Positions 44,501-56,079 of a stretch of DNA of 64,000 nt are shown here, in pieces; within the stretch, counting starts at the first letter, position 1, and the number at the start of each line of letters is the position of its first letter. The notes beneath the pieces are model-generated. The model worked only from the letters and a program-made list of their open reading frames with translations. It was not told the origin of the DNA and ran no database searches. This DNA comes from Parietaria judaica (Eukaryota > Streptophyta > Magnoliopsida > Rosales > Urticaceae), in NCBI GenBank assembly GCA_954871525.1, contig OX940861.1, positions 11,392,842-11,456,841 on the forward strand. The letters run 5' to 3'. Made by a program: the position numbers and the translations under genes.

Positions 44501-44872
44501 CAACTCGCGATTTTGGCGATTTCCGTCGCGATTGGTCGCGACCTGTTCATGTGCAACTCTATTTCTGGACATGGACACGCTCGACATGGAAAGTGGAAAC
44601 TAAGAAGGAAAATTGATAGGAACTAATGAGATAAAATAATAATAAATGTAAAATGCTGTAAACTTGAAAAATAAAGATACAAAGAACTTGATAAAAACGA
44701 CACGATATAACAAACGACAAACGACAGGATAGTCTAACTAACAAAAAACTATGATAGAAGCAAAACAACAACATTGTATATACATCAACATAAAAGAACA
44801 GTATTTATTTTAAAGGGTGTTATTTGTTTTTTTATTCTTTTTCATAATTTATGTGATAGGATTTGAACTTTG

Positions 44873-47800
44873 TGTTGGAAAATATTGCAGTTAAATAAAA
44901 TTGAGATAGCGTCGAGTCGCTCGAAATGTCGAACACTCGAGACGAACGCTCTATCCAATTACCGAGATTTGTTCCGACGTTTGAACGTTACGTAAAACAG
45001 TCATATTGATTATGACAGTTATGAATATTGAATTCAATTTATTACGTTTCGGATTAATTGCAATTTATTATTAACGGTTATAGAATTGATTGGTAATCAA
45101 TTCATTGTCTCCCTTCGGTACCTATATATTGACCGTGATCTCGAACCTATTCGACACACCGTTTGCAAAACTACTTTCCGAAAACCTCTCTAAATACGAA
45201 TTTGCTTCTCAGTTTTTCACTCCGCAAATTCAGCTTTTGATGCTTCCCATGTTTCTTTGTCGTGAGTCTTTCGGTAACGGAGTTCAAGAAGATTCGGTTC
45301 GCCGGCGGGCTTCGAAGTGCTACGGAGTTCCTGGTCGTCCCGTTATATCCTGGGAAGCTAATCACCTAACGAACCTCAAGCACGTAGAGGAGGCGAATCA
45401 AGCTTTAAGGAGAGCGGCCAACGCGTCTCGGGAACCGCTAACCGTTTTTCTATTTTACAGGATATCAAGAACACTCTTTTGGATCAAAGCGTAATTCGAT
45501 GCTCGTCAAAGCCAAGAACACAAAGATATGTATCATCGAATCTATTCGCTATTGTTTTTTTTTTTATCTAATTTGTGTCTCATTGTCGTTATATATAGAA
45601 AATATACCCAACAATCTTAAAGCTTGATTTTTTATGATGATGAGAAACATAAACAGAAACAATTCGGCCAAATAGAGATCTGATAAGCTAACAGAGGTTG
45701 GAAAAGTGGTTATGAAGAAGTTCCGGTGTTAGGATGGAAGTTCCAAGACCTGAACACGTTGACTAAGAATATCCATTACATATGTTCTTCGATAATTTTT
45801 TATTTTTTTTGGTTAACCAGAAATTTGCAGAATTGAAGCAAATAAATAAGAGCGATGGAGGTGGCCAAAGAAACAAACACGAGGAGAAGTTTCCGATCGA
45901 AATTCAAAGATGCATCAAAGTTTCGAATCTAAGTTTTGCACCAAAATTTACAGATTGGAGAAAAGAAGATGACCGTGACTCGAAACTGGTCGACGAACGC
46001 TGCGCCGCTATATGGCGCTGCGGTTGCCATCATCGATGGGCTCGCGGGTGCAGGAAAGCTAGCTTGAGGAGAATTTCAGCAAGCTTCGTCGCTTGGAGCA
46101 GAAGCTCTGACTCGGGTCAGGACAACGCATATGTTTCACGTGGTGAAGACAGCTGATGAAATTGGTCGAGGAGAAAAGAGGGAGTCAGCTGGAATCAAAG
46201 AGTCAGCATCTATCGGCAGGATGTCATTCCGTGGTTCGTGGCTCTTCGCTGGCCGTCGAGCACATGACTGTCGTGGTCCGTGTTTGTGCTGCTGGCGGCG
46301 GTGGCTGAATTGCCCGTTCAGACGTATCGGGACGCACATTGAGTTAAGGACAATTAATTTCAAATTTAATAGCTTTTATTTTTTGACGTTAGTTTTTGTT
46401 TTGTGGCTTAGTGAATATGAAGAGACGGTGAAGAATCCATGGAAACGAGGAACCAACCAAACGGATGAAAGGGCACTAACATAACGCAGTAAATGCACAA
46501 AACTAACTGTGAGTTATTGCTATTTATGTTCTATTTACTCATTTACCGTGCAAATGATCTATTTACTCAGCTATGACATGTGGATACTGGATAGCACATT
46601 AATATATAAATAGTAGTTACTAATGCGTCTGTGAATTGTCTATATCTATTCAAACTCCAGTATATACGACACATATATATTGGTGGACTTTTGATATCAC
46701 TTCTCATTTTTATAATGAATTTATATATTATATGTGTATATAGTGTAGTTATTTTTCTTTCCATTAAAATGTACATTATGTCGTTAGTCTTGTATTAAAT
46801 ATATATATATATATATGCAGATTGCAGAATATATGTATACATATATTTTGATATTTATCAATAGTAATTAGTAATATTCAATGAGATAAATGTGTTGTTT
46901 TCATGAGAAGTTTTTATGCCTTGCAAAATTGTATACCATGAGTATATATCCATGGGGATGTGTCTTTTATTTTTTAAAAAGACATCACTATACGTGAGAA
47001 TTATTTTGTGGAAAAATAATTATGTTCGGTTATAGTACACCTGATTATTGATCGAGGTACTAAGCGTGAGAAGTGGAATTAAAATTATGAATTTAATTCT
47101 AAGTTGGCAATTTTTGAAATGATAGAGAATTGTTTTGAGAGAATTGCTTGAATATTTCATTGAAGAATGTTAATTATTTCTTGAGATAAATTTTGTGGTT
47201 TCCAAAATCGTTGGAAAATATATACGGAAATTTTGTGACAACTTACATTTTGTCGAAGTACACTTGATTATTGACCGAGGTACTCGTACATTTAACTAGA
47301 AATTGCGGTTTCAAGTTTAATTTGTCTTTAGACCAGTCAAAGAGGCTAGAAGCGCTCAAATGACGTACATGCACGTGCATAATATATTTATGGCGACAAT
47401 GTCAAACTATATTTATCACAAGATAAAATAGAGAAGTTCAAAGGTTTGTGAATCTTGAATTTCTATTAATACCTGAAAATGTGGGGGCGTTTAACGAGAC
47501 CATTCAAAGAGGCTAGAAGGCTCAAATGACGTACATGCACGTGCATAATATATTTATGGCGACAATGTCGAACTATATTTATCACAAGATAAAATAGAGA
47601 AGTTCAAAGGTTTGTGAATCTTGAATTTCTATTAATACCTGAAAATGTGGGGGCGTTTAACGAGATTAGTCGCTTCACGTTAAGTTGATGTACATAGGTC
47701 CGAGGACCATAGACTACATCTATGTATGGTATTTTCATAATTAAATTGAGAATTAATTCTTGGAGTGTGATTCAAAGAATGTTGATACTCAATAAAGAAT

Positions 47801-49554
47801 GCATCAGTTCACACTCTTGAAGGATTTAAAATCCATTAAGTGGGTACGCTTTCACCCAAATGCGGAAAGCTTCCAAATATACGTAAGAGATTCACAATAT
47901 AATCTTTATATTGTCTTAGACAAATACGGCAATAAGGCCGAGTGGCTAAGAAAATGTTTGGAAGATAATTTGAAATGGCAAAAACCGCGTTTATAATTTG
48001 CATTGACTATGAAATTCAGTATGCAATTAAAAGAGCATAAAACCATGTTTATAATGGTAAGTCTAGACATGAATGTCGTAGACTTAATGTCGTTAGAAAA
48101 CTACTCTCAAAGAAATTTTATCATAATTGATTATGTAAATCAAATAATAATGTTGTGGATCCACTACCCAAAAGGGTAAAAATGAGAGTTGGTTGTGAAA
48201 TCATCAAAGGGAATGTGACTTAAGCCTATTGAAAAATTAAGTTTTACAGTGGAAACCCAACCTAGATGACTGGAGATCCCAAGAACTAGGTTCAATGGGA
48301 CAACCTAGCTGTAAGACTTTAACGGATCACTGTGGGGGTTACACCCCAGTCCATTCCTATGATGAAAAACAGTGATATATGTACGGTTAAGGATAAGCCA
48401 GAAGCTTTTAATGATTCTTACACTTCAGTATATGATAACCGAGCGGAGCATAGTTTGCTTTTAGTAAGATCACCTATGTTAGAGTGAAGTGGGGTCGCTT
48501 CAACGGAATTGTAAAGGGCGCAAATTCCGTAAACTCTCGCAGAACCAGAGGGTGTTCATGACCATGAACGAACACAATAGTGAGAACTGAATCTGTCTAA
48601 GGAGAATTCTGTGTGAGGTATATTCTCACTTACACAAACGGTCGAACAGTTCAAAGACATCGCGTCTACTGATCACCAGTAAAGAAATATATTTTCACAA
48701 GGGAAGGTTCAAAGGGTTACACCTACCTATCCTATGCAGGATTTGACTGCCGAACTCTGTTACCTGAGACAGGTGTTGTCAAAAGTGATCTGTCAATTTT
48801 ATTTATGTGGGGGATTGTTGGAAAATATTGCAGTTAAATAAAATTGAGATAGCGTCGAGTCGCTCGAAATGTCGAACACTCGAGACGAACGCTCTATCCA
48901 ATTACCGGGATTTGTTCCGACGTTTGAACGTTACGTAAAACGCTCATATTGATTATGACAGTTTTGAATATTGAATTCAATTTATTACGTTTCGGATTAA
49001 TTGCAATTTATTATTAACGGTTATAGATTTGATTGGTAATCAATTCATTGTCTCCCTTCGGTACCTATATTTGACGGTGATCTCGAATCTATTCGACACA
49101 CCGTTTGCAAAACTACTTTCCGAAAACCTCTCTAAATAAGAATTTGCTTCTCAGTTTTTCACTCCGCAAATTCAGCTTTTGATGCTTCCCATGTTTCTTT
49201 GTCGTGAGTCTTTCGATAACGGAGTTCAAGAAGATTCGGTTTGCTGGCGGACTTCGAAGTGCTACGGAGTTCCCAGTTGTCCCGTTATATCCTGGGAAGC
49301 TAATCGCCTAACGAACCTCAAGCACGTAGAGGAGGCGAATCAAGCTTTAAGGAGAGCGTTCAACGCGTCTCGGGAACCGCTAACCGTTTTTCTATTTTAC
49401 AGGATATCAAGAACACTCTTTTGGATCAAAGCATAATTCGATGCTCGTCAAAGCCAAGAACACAAACATATGTATCATCGAATCTATGCGCTATATTTTT
49501 TTTTTATCTAATTTGTTTCTCATTGCATCATATATATAGAAAATATACCCAACA
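44873..49554 (+). mobile_element. Non-coding LTR retrotransposon (LARD-like), 4.7 kb
   Basis: LTRs 44873-45613 and 48816-49554 (TGTTGGAAAA...ATACCCAACA, about 740 bp) with a perfect TSD CTTTG (44868-44872 and 49555-49559). A PPT-like TTATGTGGGGGAT precedes the right LTR, so the orientation is plus. No convincing PBS is seen at 45614. The 3.2-kb interior has no recognisable gag or pol. Small ORFs at 45782-46156, 45969-46067 and 47799-47996 are not recognised. About 25 differences between LTRs (hand count, about 3.4%) make it older than the F-box element. Confidence 0.88.
47331..47664 (+). repeat. 167-bp tandem duplication inside the LTR element
   Basis: 47331-47497 and 47498-47664 are nearly identical (both contain CAAATGACGTACATGCACGT and end GGGGGCGTTTAACGAGA). 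A related 'tgattattgaNcgaggtact' block also occurs twice upstream (about 47043 and 47268). Confidence 0.85.
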
Positions 49555-50460
49555 CTTTGAACCATACATTTCAAACGTTGAAGGTCTAATACTGAAAGCT
49601 TAACAACTAAATATAAATTAGTCCTTGTATGACAATTTTACACTAAGACCACTTATGCCAATTCCCCTAAACTTCCTCATTATTACTTACTTTGCACCTT
49701 CAACTCCTCTTTGTATATATCGTCATACAACATACAAGGACTAGTTTATTGTCATACATTAAAATTAATAATTTTGATTAAATTATACTTTTATTCAACC
49801 ATAATTTAAAATTAACATATTAAATTAGTACTAAATAAAATAAGAATTTCTAGACAGTATAACAAATTTTCGTGGCCCTATACTAAGTTATCTCAAATGA
49901 ATTAAGTTAATTCTCTAACCATTAAACAAACCCATTCAACACTTCCGAAGTCTTTGCTTGCACTATCATTCAAATTTCTGTTATTTGAAAGCGAGATGTT
50001 AATTATATATGTTATGGTATAATTGGAAGCCATAAATTGGACCATTAGCGATCATGATCAAGTCAATTATTCTTTATTCCTATTTATTTAATCCCAATTT
50101 TGATATTTCTGCAGAAAGTCTCAGTCTTGTATATATAGTCGACACTTAATACACTTCCAAAATAGAAAGTTCCTGAATTATTTGCTCGTCAACAATATAT
50201 CATAATCTCGTAACGTACGATCTTAATTATTGGTGTACGAAAATGTTGAACTTGAAAGGAGTTTTGCGTTGTTTTCTTTGATTCCACGAATTTGTGGATA
50301 TGACTCAATTAGCACCAACTACTCAAGAAAATCTACACATGATATGTATATATGTAATATTACAAATGTATATATGTAATATTTATCGCTCTTGATGCAC
50401 ATATTTTTTTCGTATATTTTTTTTCTTTTGGACTAATATATGTAAATTTTGATTTTTTTA

Positions 50461-50914
50461 ATCCAAAAACACAAGTTCAACGTTGTCTATTCCCGTTTTT
50501 ACTAAATCTGAATAATTATTCCCTAGATTATATTTTACATCATTTTGGACAAAAATAGCATTTTCTCTGCCTGAATTGAGAATTGCCATACTCTACTAAT
50601 AAAACTGTTAAACTTTGTGCAAAAAACTGTCAACCTATACTCGAAAAACATCAAAGTTAAGACAATATTCCGCAACTAATTTTTAATATTGTCTAATTAT
50701 TAATACTATTTTATTTTTCTCTTTAATTGTTTTTTTTTTAAATACTAGAAACTATCAGGGAATAACTAAAATGAAGTAAAATACAATTGCTTATTACATA
50801 CTATTGTTTAATTGTATTTTTAGCTAAAATGAAGTAAAAATACAATTCAGGGAATAACTATTTAGATTTAGTAAAAATAGAAATAGAAAACCTTTAACTT
50901 GTATTTTGGAGAAT
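50461..50914. repeat. MITE-like inverted repeat, about 95-bp arms
   Basis: Left arm about 50461-50557 and right arm about 50820-50914 are inverted, imperfect copies (shared TTTTTACTAAATCT and ATTCCCT). A third partial copy lies at about 50760-50795. Flanks are T-rich and no exact TSD can be assigned. Confidence 0.5.
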
Positions 50915-51664
50915 ATTTTTCCAAGTTTTCCTATATATATTATAATGAATATCAGTTTTATCTTTTTATTTATTGAGAATTTTAATTTATTCGACATTCG
51001 AGTTTAGTTTGTGATATATCCGAGGCTCTTTATTTAAAAATTAAATATACATATATCATATATTTATAAGTTTCTCTATGATGATATTGAAATATATATC
51101 AATTTTGTGCCAAGCTATAGATATTTTGATATGGGGATGAATGATGATCAGTGCAAATATATTTGATGGATTGCTTAACGTTGTATCTTTTTATTTATAT
51201 TAATATTCTAATATATTAAGCTCTTTCTAGAGTGTCGAAGCTCGTCCCATTAAGCCAAACTACGTGAAGAAGAAGCAAAATAAGAGGAAGAATTGCTGAA
51301 TTTGACCGTTGGAAATGATGCTCCAATTATATACCAATGGAAGAATAATTGGTAAATAATCGGAATCTTGGTGAACCCTAATATATTTATTTTTATATAT
51401 ATTGTATATGGTTATAGTCGCTTGTCAATTTCTTAAAATATTACCTGTATGATACTTCATGAGTACTTTCCTAGCAAATTCCTTAAAATATGACTTCTAA
51501 ATATAACCCATAATTAATGTCCATTACAAGGAAGCGACTGATCACTCTGTATATGACAATTACAAATTGCTAGAAATACAGATACTAAAATACAATGTGA
51601 CCGTTTCATGCAAATACGACTCGTTCATGGTCACATCACTCATCTTTCCTTGAAATTGGGAGGC

Positions 51665-51679
51665 GCACACACACACACC

Positions 51680-51710
<31 letters not shown>
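51665..51710. repeat. (CA)n(TA)n compound microsatellite
   Basis: CA repeat with one CCC interruption running into a TA repeat, about 240 bp upstream of the GLR start codon. Confidence 0.9.
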
Positions 51711-51951
51711 CATGATAATATCACCGCCCAATCAAACTAGTTGAATATAAATATATAACCAACAACCTTCTGCGAAAACACAAAAGCTTGACTATACTTA
51801 TTATAAGTTAAATTGGATACACTATATAATACATCTAGTTATAGGAACAATAAACAAACTTAGTAGTACTTTGCTATTAAAAATATTAATTAATTTCGAT
51901 ACTGTATATACATAGTTACATTCCAAGTTTGAGAACTAAACACCGACAGAG

Positions 51952-54900
51952 ATGGTGAGGATGTTGGTCCGAATAATTACGTGTTCGTTAATGCTGGTTT
52001 TGTTCGATTTGATGGGATTCGCAGCAAGCAATAATGGCAAAGTTATAAGATGTTTAAACACCGATGAGGAAGAAGAAGCGAAGATTGTAAAAATAGGAGT
52101 AGTTATTGATCAAAGGAGTCGAATGGGCAAAGAACAAAAAATCGCCATGGAAATGGCAGTCCAAGCTTTTTCTCAGTCCTCTCATCTCAAGCTTGATTTG
52201 CTTCACAGAGATTCCCAGGGCATTTCGGTCAAAGCCACTGCTTCTGGTAATCATCATTCATCAACAGTACTTCTTATTGTTTATTATGGTAATCAATGGA
52301 GTCGCTTACTCATTTATTTGATTCAGCGGTTGATCTTATTAAGACCCAACGAGTTACGGCACTCATCGGAACCCTTACCGAGGAGGAGGTAGCACTCGTC
52401 TTTGAAATAAGCGGCGCGCCGGAGAATTTCCCGATCATATCGCTCAACTCTCCGACCATGAGTCGCCTGAAGACGACACCGTCCCTGTCAACAAATTTCT
52501 TCCAGCTATCTGACGACGTTGTTTACCGGACGCAGTGCGTCGCGGCCCTGATCGGCCATTTCAAGTGGGGGAAGGTGTCGGTTATTTACGAGGAGAGAGA
52601 CGGATTCTCTAATGGATCCGGGGCGGAGATATCTCTTCTCTCCGACTCACTCCGGTTGGTTAACTCGGAGATTGAGCAGCACCGCGCTTTTCCTGCGCTC
52701 TCTCTGCACTCCGACCGCGAGATAGCCGCCGAGGAAGCGCTTCAGAAGCTTGAAGGTTGCACCACTAGGGTTTTCGTGGTCCTCCACTTCTCCTTGGAGA
52801 CTGCGTCGACGCTCTTCGAAAAGGCGAAGCAGATGGGAATGATGGGGAAAGGCTATGTATGGATTGTTGCTGACGAGATCATCGACCTCATTGATGCCGT
52901 TGGCTCCAAGCTCAGCGACATGCAAGGCGTCATCGGAGTCAAAACCAAATTTCCCGACACAGAAAGTTCATTTAGGGTTTTCAAGAAGAACTTTGGACAA
53001 GCTTACGAGGCCGAATACCCCGAAGAAGACGACCGAAGCTCAAACCCTAGCGCCTTCGCTCTGCGAGCTTACGATGCGATCAGCATGATCTCCCATGCGC
53101 TAATTGGAGAAAAACTGTCGGATAATCTCAAGTCCGTCGAGTTTAGAGGTAAAAGCGGCTTGGTCAAGTTCAAGGGTAACGGGATGCTCGACCGGAAAAC
53201 GGCGTTTAAGATCATAAACGTGGTTGGCCAAAGGTACAGCGAGATAGCTCAATGGTCAACGCTGACCAGAGATAGGGTTAGTGATGGTTTTGTTGGGTTG
53301 ACTGTTTCAGCTCCGGTGTATTGGCCGGGAGGGCTTCAAAAAGTGCCTACGGGTTGGTCTTGGTCCGACATGGAGAAGCCAATCAGGATTGGGGTTCCGG
53401 CAAAAGGCGCTTTCAATCAGTTCGTACGGGTGAGCAACGACTCGGGTGGGAACAAGACGTCGATCACCGGATTTTCCATTGACGTTTTCAAGCAAGTGGT
53501 GGAGCTTCTTCCTTACAAGTTGCATTACGAGTTTGTCCCTATCTATGCCACGTATGATGAGATGGTGAAGCAAGTGTACTATAAGGTACTACATTTATAC
53601 TCTTTTTTTCTCTCTCTCTATTGTAACAAGTTTTTTTCGTGGTTGAGAGATTTCAGTTTTTTTTTTTTAAATTTAAATTCTGGATAATAATATAATGTAA
53701 TGTTACGTTTAGTCAACTCTAACTGGTGGTCCCAATTTGAATTTTTTATTATGTTCTTTCCAAAGTCACTTGTTACATTAACATATTTTTATTGGTATTT
53801 ATATTTTATGGTCCTAATCTTTGTAACAATTCTCAATTCAGATTACACACATAGCTACACTAGTCTAAACTCGCACCCAACTGAGTTAGTCTTACTGACC
53901 GAAATTTGTACTTGGTGTCTACGACAAAACTAGAATTTGGACATGGCCGCAGGAGACACCGACATTTACGCGGAACGGTATGAATTCGTGGAATTCTCGC
54001 AGCCGTACATTAGCTCCGGGCTCGAGATGTTGGTGACTGCAGAGGCAAGCACCGACGAGCCATGGATCTTCATGCGAGCCTTCACCCCTCAGATGTGGCT
54101 CCTTCTGGCGTTTATGCACTTCGCCATTTGTTCCGTCGTCTGGCTCATTGAAAACCAGCACGGCGGGAACCCCGAGCTCAATAGTTTCGGCGACATGCTA
54201 TGGTTTTCTGTCACCATCTTCTTCTTTGCCTATAGTAAGTACCGTTCAAACCATTTATAACTAATGAACGTTGAATTAGATATATATTGTATAGTTTCGT
54301 ATCATCACGAATATGATAAGCTAAAAAAAATTCAATACAAATTCAAATGATAATCGCCTGAGCTAGTCTTATTGTCAAGATATCTATATAATTAATTAAA
54401 TCTAAGATGTACATTTACTTATTTGTAGGGGAGCCAATCAGGAACGGTATGGCACGACTCGTGGTTGCTCCGTGGTTTGTCGTGATCCTTGTCGTGACAT
54501 CGTGTTTCACGGCGAGCCTCACCTCGATGTTCACCGTTTCACGGTTCAAACCTTCGGTGCTAGACATAGAAACGGTGAGGAGGACAAATGGCAGTGTTGG
54601 GTGCAACGCAAACTCATTCATTGTCAATTATTTGCACAATGTTTTGAAGTTTGAAAAAGATAAGATAAAACCCATGTCCTCAATTGATGACTACCCTAAG
54701 GCCTTTGAGCAGGGAGATATAAGAGCAGCTGTTTTTATTAGTCCACATGCCAAGGTATTCCTTGCCAAGTACTGCAACGGCTTCATCAAATCTGGACCCT
54801 TGTACACACAAGGCGGTTTGGGTTTTGTGAGTCTTTTCGCTTCTCTTCTCTTTATCTTTCTCGCCTTTCTCGTTCACATCCGTAAATTCAGTTTATATTC

Positions 54901-55708
54901 AAATTCCCGTTCAAATCAATTCGAAGAAATCACATAAAATTTCGCATATACATCCAATTTAAGATGTAACATTTTCATTTTTAAATATAAATATATATAC
55001 ACCAAAACTAGTCCGGTCACATATTTTTTCGTCCGAATACGTAGTAATTCGATGGAAAAATGTAATGGAGGGTCTGTTTTCCAAAGTTTCCGTTTCTACT
55101 ACAATATATCTTTTTTAATTCAAAGTTGAATATTCTCGACCCAACCGATCGGGATATGACGGTCGTGATTGGTTGATTTTTAAATTAAATGAATAAAATA
55201 ACGGAACCATATTGCCGATTTTCTATATATTAACCGCACTAACAAAATTACAAACCCTAGCTATTTCCCGACACCATAATTAATCATCGGGACTCTCCAT
55301 CGCACGTAGGTTTTCCGAAAAAACGCGCCTCTGGCCACAGACATCTCGGAGGCGGTAGTGAAACTGACTAGGGGCGGCCAAATAGATCACCTAGAGAAGG
55401 CCATGCTCTCCTCGCTGTCGTGTTCGTCCACACTGAAACTGAGGGACGGCGGGCCGATAGGCACCAGGCCATTCTCGGGGATGTTCGAGATTTCGGGTGG
55501 TGTCGCCGCGCTCGCCCTTGCACTCACCCTCGGCCACATGGCGCTTAGACGGTTCGGGATTATTCGCAGGAGGCGGTATATGCTTCTAGTTGACCGAGTG
55601 TTTTGGACATGGATTTTTGTGTGTTTGAACCGAAACGGAAGAAGATTTAGACCCCATAACCAAGCTTATCAGTATATAGAGATGAGGCAGGTTGTAATGG
55701 CAGCATAA
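51952..55708 (+). CDS. Glutamate receptor-like cation channel, clade II-like
   Basis: Five exons: 51952-52246, 52327-53585, 53934-54234, 54429-54826 and 55310-55708. All introns are GT/AG, phases agree, and the sum is 2652 nt (883 aa plus stop). A signal peptide ([20 protein letters not shown]) is followed by an amino-terminal periplasmic-binding-like domain, residues about 47-440 ([38 protein letters not shown]). The ligand-binding lobe S1 starts at about 447 ([25 protein letters not shown]). M1 is at about 571-590, the pore helix at 602-618 ([16 protein letters not shown]), M3 at about 633-655 with [10 protein letters not shown] in place of the usual SYTASLTS, and S2 follows ([13 protein letters not shown]). 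M4 is at about 807-830. A plasma-membrane or vacuolar amino-acid-gated Ca2+ channel role is family knowledge. Intact. The C-terminal tail is short and basic. Confidence 0.9.
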
Positions 55709-56079
55709 GGATTGTATAGTATAACTGGTACCTAATTATGTAATACCCGGAATTTTCAAGTGGGTCATTTCATGTGCATTCACACACTTAATAAAAAGAC
55801 TTGTGTATAAATTTACTTAGCGAGTCAAGACGCTTCATTATTAAAAAAAAATTCATTCTTTATTAGCTATTGAATAACTGAATATATCAATACTCGAATA
55901 GTACATTGACTTTTAGTGTTATGTTAATGAAAATGAATATTTAATGAGTAATGACTTGTGTTTAATTATTTATGGCTAGTTAGGTTTCTGCCCTTAAAAA
56001 AAAAAAAATCTATAGTTCCATTTCTATAAAATAAAAAATTGGCTTATTAATATTTGTGACAAAATACCGACGTGTTATC
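55709..56079. other. 3' UTR side of GLR and AT-rich spacer
   Basis: AATAAAA at about 55789 could serve as the GLR poly(A) signal. Nothing else recognised. Confidence 0.4.

Larger units (their letters stand above)
40023..44561 (+). mobile_element. hAT transposon, about 4.5 kb, ends and transposase gene present
   Basis: Imperfect TIRs: left TAGAGCTGCACATAAA, right (inverted) TAGAGTTGCACATGAA. Flanking 8-mers TTTATGGA (40015-40022) and TTTCTGGA (44562-44569) match 7 of 8, the TSD length of hAT elements. Subterminal regions (40040-40145 and 44440-44545) are packed with TCGCGA and GCATCGCGA repeats on both sides, the likely transposase binding sites. It contains one two-exon transposase gene. Confidence 0.9.
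49560..51951. other. Intergenic region and GLR promoter
   Basis: AT-rich. Contains an inverted-repeat element at 50461-50914 and a (CA)n-(TA)n microsatellite at 51665-51710 (separate entries). A TATA-like TATATAATA lies near 51832, about 120 bp before the GLR start codon. No gene seen. Confidence 0.5.

Noticed and set aside
45090..45494. 134-aa ORF and its partner at 49179-49436
   Set aside because: Both lie inside the two LTRs of the 44873-49554 element and differ by stops and substitutions. They look like chance ORFs in repeat DNA, not genes.
47799..47996. 65-aa ORF in the 44873-49554 element
   Set aside because: Looks protein-like but matches no family I can recognise and has no partner frame. 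Mentioned only within the element entry.
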